A program made the translations under genes and the position numbers. Positions 58,292 to 64,000 of a stretch of 64,000 nt of DNA are shown here, one piece after another. The stretch spans positions 62,001 to 126,000 of the forward strand of contig JAUHVR010000007.1 in assembly GCA_030424865.1 (NCBI GenBank), given 5' to 3'. A model generated the notes under the pieces. It was not told the DNA's origin. It did not search any database and saw nothing but the letters and a program-made list of their open reading frames with translations. The stretch comes from Alphaproteobacteria bacterium. GTDB lineage: Bacteria > Pseudomonadota > Alphaproteobacteria > Rhodobacterales > Rhodobacteraceae. Within the stretch, counting starts at the first letter, position 1, and the number at the start of each line of letters is the position of its first letter.

Positions 58292-59290
58292 TCAGTTTGC
58301 AGCGATAGTCAGGTCTTCGATCAGGTTTTTCAACACGAGAAACTCGCCCACCGCTTCGCAGGGCGGCATTGTGAGGCTTAAGTCACGCACCCGCAGATCG
58401 GCCGAGTGACGCAGCTCGAGTGTCTGGGCCTCGATCTCTTGTCCGCAGTTGGCCTCGGTCACTTCGACTTCGACGCTCAGGCCGACAATCCCGGATTTGC
58501 CGGATGTGGCGGCGGGGTAGCTGTAAATTTCGGCGTGCAGGGTGTCTGCCCCGCTTTCAGCGCCAAGTGTGCGCAGGAACCCGGATTTGCCCTGTGCTGC
58601 CTCGCGCAGATCGCCTGCGGCGGCCTGCCAGATGTGACCTTCGCCAAAGTATTTGGCTCCGAATTCGTGGGCGTGCAGTTGCACCCCTGAATCGCCTTTC
58701 CACTGAAGCGCCACGCGCTCGTAAAAGGGCAGGGACGTGACGGTGGCCTGCGCCACGGCGCCTTCGCCGTTGTTGAAGGCGATGATAAAGACGGCATGCT
58801 GCGCCAACGCCGGGATTTCCAGGGTCAGCTTGCCATCGGGCTGCAGGATGTCGGAAAACATCAATCCGTTGTGGTGCAGCGTAAACGGTTCGGTGCCAAG
58901 GCACGGTGCGCTGATGTCCAGTTCGACCATAGCGCCGGCAATGGCGGTGGCCTGCATCTGGACCACGCAGTCAAAACCGGGCGAGTCCGTTTCGATCGGT
59001 AGCGCGGTGTCGGAAACGGGCGTGTCGTCGACCGCGGCCATGATCAGGGGCAGCCGGGGCAACGTGGTATTGGCCGTGACGTCCCGTGGCAGACCCGAGG
59101 CGGTGAGTCCGCCGCGCACTGCGGCCGACGATGTCAATTCGATGTCGGTGACCTGCTGCGTATCCTGCTGGGCGCTGTCCGCCTGTGATTGAATGCCGCC
59201 GAAACCAAGTCCGAACTGCATCACGTAACCAATTGCCAAAGCAACGGACAGGGTGGCTCCGGCCATGATCAGGGACTTTTTACGCGGCAT
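58292..59290 (-). CDS. Conserved hypothetical membrane-anchored protein
   Basis: The 332-residue protein has a short basic start (MPRKKS) and a membrane helix at about residues 8-28, then a periplasmic part with few recognised features. Cys residues (FDCVVQM, SAPCLGTEP, ANCGQEIE, MPPCEAVGE) could form disulfides. No catalytic motif was seen. It lies between the OmpA-like gene and secA on the same strand. Confidence 0.7.
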   Translation of the reverse strand: MPRKKSLIMAGATLSVALAIGYVMQFGLGFGGIQSQADSAQQDTQQVTDIELTSSAAVRGGLTASGLPRDVTANTTLPRLPLIMAAVDDTPVSDTALPIETDSPGFDCVVQMQATAIAGAMVELDISAPCLGTEPFTLHHNGLMFSDILQPDGKLTLEIPALAQHAVFIIAFNNGEGAVAQATVTSLPFYERVALQWKGDSGVQLHAHEFGAKYFGEGHIWQAAAGDLREAAQGKSGFLRTLGAESGADTLHAEIYSYPAATSGKSGIVGLSVEVEVTEANCGQEIEAQTLELRHSADLRVRDLSLTMPPCEAVGEFLVLKNLIEDLTIAAN

Positions 59291-59472
59291 TTTTGCCTCC
59301 GGTCATTCAAAATTGAAGCGTTATATGCCGTTCAAAGGTGGCAAGCGTAGGGCGCAACCGGGGAGTCGTAAGGGCGTTTGGGCGCAATTATGTCCGTAAG
59401 GACAGCGGGATCTGGGCAGAGAGATAGGGGTCAGCACCGACGCGCCGCCCCGGTGTTTCCGGTGGCCACAAA

Positions 59473-59501
59473 AAAAGCGCGCCCAGGGCAGGCGCGCTTT
59501 T
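59473..59501 (-). terminator. Rho-independent terminator after secA
   Basis: AAAAGCGCGCC (59473-59483) and GGCGCGCTTTT (59491-59501) form a perfect 11-bp stem with a CAGGGCA-type loop, with an A-rich tract before it that serves as the T run on the minus strand, downstream of secA. Confidence 0.85.
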
Positions 59502-59531
59502 CGGGGTGTGTCACCCGGTATTTAGGGTCCG

Positions 59532-62246
59532 TCAGGCCAGCCTGCCGTGGCAGTGCTTGAACTTCTTGCCTGAACCGCAGGGGCAGGTGTCGTTCCGTCC
59601 CGGGTTGCCCCAGGTTGCAGGATCGTTTTCGTCGAACCCGTCCTTGGGCTCGCCCGCCTGTTCCTGGGCCTGAGGCGCCTGGGCCGCCTCGGCCTGTTGC
59701 GCCTCGGCTTGCTGCTGAGCTTTCTGAGCTGCCATCTGCTGCATCAGCTCGCGTTGCATTTCCTCGGTCATCGGCTGTACACGGCCCAATGTCTGGGTCA
59801 CCTCGACGCGCAGACCGTCCAGCAGACCTTCGAACAGTTGGAAGGCTTCGTTCTTGTATTCGTTCAGCGGGTCACGCTGCGCATAGCCGCGGAAGCCCAC
59901 AACCGAGCGCAGGTGTTCCAGCGTCAGCAGGTGCTCGCGCCACTTGCTGTCGATGGTCTGCAGCAGAACCTGCTTTTCGATCGAGCGCATGGCCTCGGGG
60001 CCGAAGGACACGGCTTTCTTGGCCATGAACTCGTCGGCCTCTTTTTCAAGGCGTTCGCGGATAACCTCGTCGTCGACGCCCTCTTCGTCACCCCAGGCGA
60101 TGACCGGCACGTCGATGCCCAGGTTTTCGATGGCGGCGGCATAAAGCCCCTCGGTGTCCCACTGGTCGGCATAGGACTTTTCAGGGATGTGCGTCGCCAC
60201 CAGCTCGTCGATCACGTCATGACGCATGTCCTGCGTGATCTCGCTGACGTCTTCGGCCTCCATGATCTCGCGCCGCTGGCTGAAGATCACCTTCCGCTGG
60301 TCGTTCATGACATCGTCGAACTTGAGCAGCTGCTTGCGGATGTCGAAGTTGCGACCTTCGACCTTGGCCTGCGCGCGTTCCAGCGATTTGTTCACCCAGG
60401 GGTGCACGATCGCCTCGCCCTCTTTCATGCCCAGTCGGCCTAGGACATTGTCCAGCCGTTCCGAGCCAAAGATGCGCATCAGGTCGTCGTCCAGCGACAG
60501 GAAAAAGACCGAGCGGCCCGGGTCGCCCTGACGGCCCGAACGGCCGCGCAGCTGGTTGTCGATCCGGCGGCTTTCGTGGCGTTCGGTGGCCAGAACAAAC
60601 AGCCCGCCCGCATCCTTGACCGCCTGTTCGTCGGCCTTGTGCGCCTCTTCGATCTTCTGGCGCAGCTCGTCGGGGTCAGCTTCGGGGTCGGCGGCGATGG
60701 CCTCCATCACCTTGAACTCGACGTTGCCGCCCAGTTTGATATCGGTGCCGCGACCGGCCATGTTGGTTGCGATGGTCACCGCGCCCAGCTTGCCGGCGTC
60801 GCCGACGATCTGCGCCTCTTTCTCGTGCTGGCGTGCGTTCAGAACGTTGTGCGGCAGCTTGGCCGCGGTCAGCATCTGGCTGAGCATTTCCGATTTTTCA
60901 ATCGAGGTGGTGCCCACCAGCACGGGCTGGCCTTTTTCGTGCGCTTCGCGGATTTCGTTCACGATGGCGTCGTATTTTTCCTGCGCGGTGCGATAGACCT
61001 GATCGTCTTCGTCTTTCCTCGCGATGTCGCGGTTGGTCGGAACCTCGACCACACCCAGACCGTAGATCTGCGCGAATTCCTCGGCCTCGGTGGCCGCCGT
61101 CCCGGTCATGCCGGAAAGCTTATCGTACAGGCGGAAGTAGTTCTGGAAGGTCACGCTGGCCAGCGTGACGTTTTCCGGCTGGATGTCACAGCCTTCCTTG
61201 GCCTCGATGGCCTGGTGCAGGCCCTCGGACAGGCGGCGGCCTGCCATCATGCGGCCGGTGAATTCGTCGATCAGGACAACCTGCTTGTCGCGGACGATAT
61301 AGTCCTTGTCCTTGGTGAACAGCTTGTGCGCCCGCAGGCCCTGGTTCACGTGGTGGACAACGGTGGTCGATTCCGGGTCATACAGCGACTGCCCCTCGGG
61401 CAGCAGGCCGCGGGCGTGCAGCTGCTCTTCCAGGAACTCGTTGCCTTCGTCGGTGAAGGTCACGTTCCGGGTCTTTTCGTCGATGGTGAAGTGATCGTCC
61501 TGCAGATCGGGGATCAGGCGGTCGATCGAGACATAAAGTTCAGACCGGTCCTGAGCGGGGCCCGAAATGATCAGCGGCGTCCGCGCTTCGTCGATCAGGA
61601 TCGAATCGACTTCGTCCACAATCGCGAAGTTGTGGTCGCGCTGCGACATCTGGGCCAGTTCGGCCTTCATGTTGTCGCGCAGGTAATCGAACCCAAGCTC
61701 GTTGTTGGTGGCATAGGTGATGTCGCAGGCGTAGGCGGCCTTTTTCTCGTCATCGGGCTGCTGTGGATAGACGACACCAGTGGTCATGCCCACGGCGGCA
61801 AAGACCTTGCCCATCCATTCGGCGTCGCGGCGGGCCAGGTAGTCGTTCACGGTCACGACATGCACGCCCTTGCCGGTCAGTGCATTCAGGTAAGCCGGGA
61901 AGGTCGCGACCAGCGTTTTGCCCTCACCCGTCTTCATTTCCGAAATGTTGCCCTGATGCAGGAAGATCCCGCCCATCAGCTGCACGTCAAAGGCGCGCAG
62001 GCCCAGCGCACGGCGGGCGCCTTCGCGGCAGTTGGCAAAGGCCTCGGGCAGCAGCGCGTCCAGCGATTCCCCGTCGAGCGCGCGCTTGCGCAGCTCTTCG
62101 GTCTTTTCGATCAGACCTTCGTCAGACAGCTTTTCGAACTCTGGTTCCAGGGCGTTGATCTTTTCGACCAGCGGGCGGGTCGCCTTGATCTTGCGGTCAT
62201 TCGGCGTTCCGAACACCTTCTTGGCGAGATTTCCGATCCCTAGCAT
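59532..62246 (-). CDS. secA: Preprotein translocase ATPase SecA
   Basis: The 904-residue protein has the start [13 protein letters not shown], Walker A-type [36 protein letters not shown], and [14 protein letters not shown]. The C terminus has a long Gln/Ala-rich linker and the zinc motif [14 protein letters not shown]. It drives Sec-dependent export at the inner membrane. A much longer upstream frame is not family-like; the start is fixed by the conserved N terminus. It is divergent from the parvulin gene. Confidence 0.97.
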   Translation of the reverse strand: MLGIGNLAKKVFGTPNDRKIKATRPLVEKINALEPEFEKLSDEGLIEKTEELRKRALDGESLDALLPEAFANCREGARRALGLRAFDVQLMGGIFLHQGNISEMKTGEGKTLVATFPAYLNALTGKGVHVVTVNDYLARRDAEWMGKVFAAVGMTTGVVYPQQPDDEKKAAYACDITYATNNELGFDYLRDNMKAELAQMSQRDHNFAIVDEVDSILIDEARTPLIISGPAQDRSELYVSIDRLIPDLQDDHFTIDEKTRNVTFTDEGNEFLEEQLHARGLLPEGQSLYDPESTTVVHHVNQGLRAHKLFTKDKDYIVRDKQVVLIDEFTGRMMAGRRLSEGLHQAIEAKEGCDIQPENVTLASVTFQNYFRLYDKLSGMTGTAATEAEEFAQIYGLGVVEVPTNRDIARKDEDDQVYRTAQEKYDAIVNEIREAHEKGQPVLVGTTSIEKSEMLSQMLTAAKLPHNVLNARQHEKEAQIVGDAGKLGAVTIATNMAGRGTDIKLGGNVEFKVMEAIAADPEADPDELRQKIEEAHKADEQAVKDAGGLFVLATERHESRRIDNQLRGRSGRQGDPGRSVFFLSLDDDLMRIFGSERLDNVLGRLGMKEGEAIVHPWVNKSLERAQAKVEGRNFDIRKQLLKFDDVMNDQRKVIFSQRREIMEAEDVSEITQDMRHDVIDELVATHIPEKSYADQWDTEGLYAAAIENLGIDVPVIAWGDEEGVDDEVIRERLEKEADEFMAKKAVSFGPEAMRSIEKQVLLQTIDSKWREHLLTLEHLRSVVGFRGYAQRDPLNEYKNEAFQLFEGLLDGLRVEVTQTLGRVQPMTEEMQRELMQQMAAQKAQQQAEAQQAEAAQAPQAQEQAGEPKDGFDENDPATWGNPGRNDTCPCGSGKKFKHCHGRLA

Positions 62247-62423
62247 GAGCTCTCTTTCGCGTCTGTCATCATCCGTGCGTGGCATCTGCTTGCCCGTGTC
62301 GCACGTACCCCATATGAAACAAGGGTAACGTTCGGCCCGCACACGCCATTTTCGGCATGTAAGGGGCGGCCCACCCGGTGTCAACGCCGCCCACGGACGC
62401 GGCCCTGTGTAAGGACAAAACCG

Positions 62424-63275
62424 ATGTCGAAACTCTACGGAACCTTGGCCGCTGCGGCCGTGACGCTGTCGATGGCATTGCCTGCCTGGGCAGAGGATGA
62501 ACCGACAGTCGATATGGTTGTTGCCACCGTCAACGGAACCGAGATCACCCTGGGCCACATGATCACCGTGAGGGCGAATCTTCCACAGGAATATCAGCAG
62601 CTTCCTGACGATGTGCTGTGGGACGGCGTTCTGAACCAGATCGTGCAGCAGACTCTGCTGACCCAGATCGAGGGCGTGGTCGAAACCAAGGCGACCGGAT
62701 TCGCCCTGGACAACCTGCGGCGCGAGCTGATGGCTTCGGACGCGATCGGCAAGATTGGTGCCGAAGTTGTGACCGAAACCGCACTGCAAGAGGCCTATGA
62801 GGCAAAGTATGCCCCCGAGAATGCGGGCCTGGAATACAACGCCGCCCACATTCTGGTCGACACAGAAGAAGAGGCGCTGGCGCTGGTGACAGAACTGGAA
62901 GGCGGCGCGGATTTCGCTGAACTGGCACGTCAGAAATCAACCGGACCTTCGGGTCCCAACGGTGGGTCGCTGGGCTGGTTTGCCGCCGGCATGATGGTTG
63001 CGCCCTTCCAGGAGGCGGTCGAAACGCTGGACGTCGGCGGCATCTCGGGCCCGGTCAAGACGCAATTCGGCTGGCATGTGATCAAGCTGAACGAAACCCG
63101 CCCGGTCGAGGCACCAGCGCTGGACGCCGTCCGCGCCGAGCTGGAAAACGAGTTGCGCCGCGCTGCGCTGACCGACCGCCTGCAGGCGCTGGAAGCTGCA
63201 GGAGACATCTCGCGCACCGGCAAGGATGACATCGACACCTCGCTGATGAGCAACTTTGGCCTGCTGGAGGAGTGA
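62424..63275 (+). CDS. Peptidylprolyl cis-trans isomerase, parvulin type (secreted)
   Basis: The 283-residue protein has a signal peptide ([20 protein letters not shown]) cleaved after about AWA, a SurA/PrsA-like N-terminal helical region and the rotamase domain at about 145-240 ([39 protein letters not shown]). It folds exported or outer membrane proteins in the periplasm, and its position beside secA fits that. It is followed directly by argJ. Confidence 0.93.
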   Translation: MSKLYGTLAAAAVTLSMALPAWAEDEPTVDMVVATVNGTEITLGHMITVRANLPQEYQQLPDDVLWDGVLNQIVQQTLLTQIEGVVETKATGFALDNLRRELMASDAIGKIGAEVVTETALQEAYEAKYAPENAGLEYNAAHILVDTEEEALALVTELEGGADFAELARQKSTGPSGPNGGSLGWFAAGMMVAPFQEAVETLDVGGISGPVKTQFGWHVIKLNETRPVEAPALDAVRAELENELRRAALTDRLQALEAAGDISRTGKDDIDTSLMSNFGLLEE

Positions 63276-63278
63276 TCC

Positions 63279-64000
63279 TTGGCTGGAACGACCCCTCGGT
63301 CGCCTTTGGCGCCGGACCATTTCCCTGAACTGCCCGTGATCGGCGGCGTGCGGTTTGCCGCTGCCGAGGCGGGTGTGAAGTACAAGAACCGGCTGGACGT
63401 CATGCTGGCGGTTCTCGATCCCGGCAGCGCGGTGGCGGGGGTGTTCACCACCTCGGCCACACGGTCGGCCAATGTGCTGGACTGTCAGGCCAAGCTTGGC
63501 GGCGACAGCGATGCGGGCGCGGCGATCCTTGTGAACTCGGGCAACTCGAACGCCTTTACCGGCCGCGCGGGCGAAGGATCGGTCGCGGCGATTTGCGACG
63601 CGGTGGCGGCAGAGACGGGCTTGCCTGTCGAGCGTGTCTTTACCGCCTCGACCGGTGTCATCGGCGAGCGTTTGCCGCATGATCGGATCACGGCAAAGGT
63701 GGCCGAACTGGCGGCTTCGCTGTCCGAGGATCAGGCCCAGGTCGCCGCGCAGGCGATCATGACGACAGACACCTTCCCCAAGGGCGCATCAGCCGAGGTG
63801 GCCTGCCCCGGGGGACCAGTCAAGATCGCGGGCTTTGCCAAGGGATCAGGCATGATCGCGCCGGACATGGCGACGATGCTGGTCTACATCTTCACCGATG
63901 CGAAAATCGCGCAGGCGGACCTGCAGGCGGTGCTCAGCACGCTGAACGCCCGCACGTTCAACTGCATTACGGTGGACAGCGACACCTCGACCTCGGACAG
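63279..64000 (+). CDS. argJ: Arginine biosynthesis bifunctional protein ArgJ, N-terminal part (3' end outside window)
   Basis: 240 residues are visible, continuing beyond the window. They include GVRFAAAEAGVKYKN, LVNSGNSNAFTG, FTASTGVIGERLP, the later MTTDTFPKGA and AGFAKGSGMIAPDMATML. In ArgJ the precursor is cut at a conserved Thr near the visible MATML region and the enzyme recycles acetyl groups between N-acetylornithine and glutamate. The start is a TTG at 63279, preceded by GGAGG (63266-63270) 8 bases away. It follows the parvulin gene by 3 bases. Confidence 0.93.
   Translation, partial: MAGTTPRSPLAPDHFPELPVIGGVRFAAAEAGVKYKNRLDVMLAVLDPGSAVAGVFTTSATRSANVLDCQAKLGGDSDAGAAILVNSGNSNAFTGRAGEGSVAAICDAVAAETGLPVERVFTASTGVIGERLPHDRITAKVAELAASLSEDQAQVAAQAIMTTDTFPKGASAEVACPGGPVKIAGFAKGSGMIAPDMATMLVYIFTDAKIAQADLQAVLSTLNARTFNCITVDSDTSTSD

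Overview
The window is GC-rich chromosomal DNA from an alphaproteobacterium, most likely a marine member of the Rhodobacterales (Roseobacter group). The evidence is the mix of lineage-typical gene clusters: RegB/PrrC/RegA redox regulation, hemD-mic60-hemY, tsaE-amgK-murU-addB-addA, hslV-(membrane protein)-hslU, and a secA/parvulin/argJ neighbourhood. Genes are densely packed with many 4-bp ATGA overlaps, which indicates long operons.

Layout. 1-4.4 kb: envelope sugar genes (3' end of kdsA, glmM, a family 2 glycosyltransferase, manC). 4.4-8.7 kb: a uric acid degradation module (allA, allE, fused puuE-uraD, uraH, puuD) that takes urate to ureidoglycine and glyoxylate, except that allantoate amidohydrolase is not present here. 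8.9-11.9 kb: a small sulfotransferase and a divergent LacI regulator/PhyH dioxygenase pair. 11.9-21.7 kb: an accessory secreted-protein region with an RTX protein carrying a glycosidase-like domain, a ChvI-like response regulator that has lost its phosphorylatable Asp, and a very large RTX/cadherin-like adhesin broken by a one-base frameshift. A tRNA-Thr(CGT) follows.

22.3-30.8 kb: fumarylacetoacetase-family hydrolase, haem/cristae genes (hemY, mic60, hemD), tsaD-gpsA-YciI-EVE operon, and small conserved proteins. 31-32.5 kb: a translationally coupled pair of non-haem iron oxygenase genes (PhyH plus HD-domain) that resembles the PhnY/PhnZ class of two-step C-P bond oxidation systems but has no recognised substrate; this is the best candidate for an undescribed pathway. 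32.6-37.4 kb: epimerase, ketopantoate reductase-like gene, ahcY, a small secreted protein and a YfbR-like HD hydrolase. 37.5-39.4 kb: a third RTX protein with a DUF4114-like tail.

39.6-44 kb: regA, SCO/PrrC, regB and an orphan PAS protein. 44-52.4 kb: the tsaE-amgK-murU-addB-addA operon (tRNA modification, peptidoglycan recycling and recombination). 52.5-64 kb: trxA, hslV-membrane protein-hslU, radC, an OmpA/phosphate-binding-like protein, a conserved hypothetical protein, secA, a parvulin isomerase and the 5' part of argJ. No transposases, integrases, CRISPR arrays or phage genes were recognised. Functions are assigned by reading motifs and from memory of families; no database search was run.
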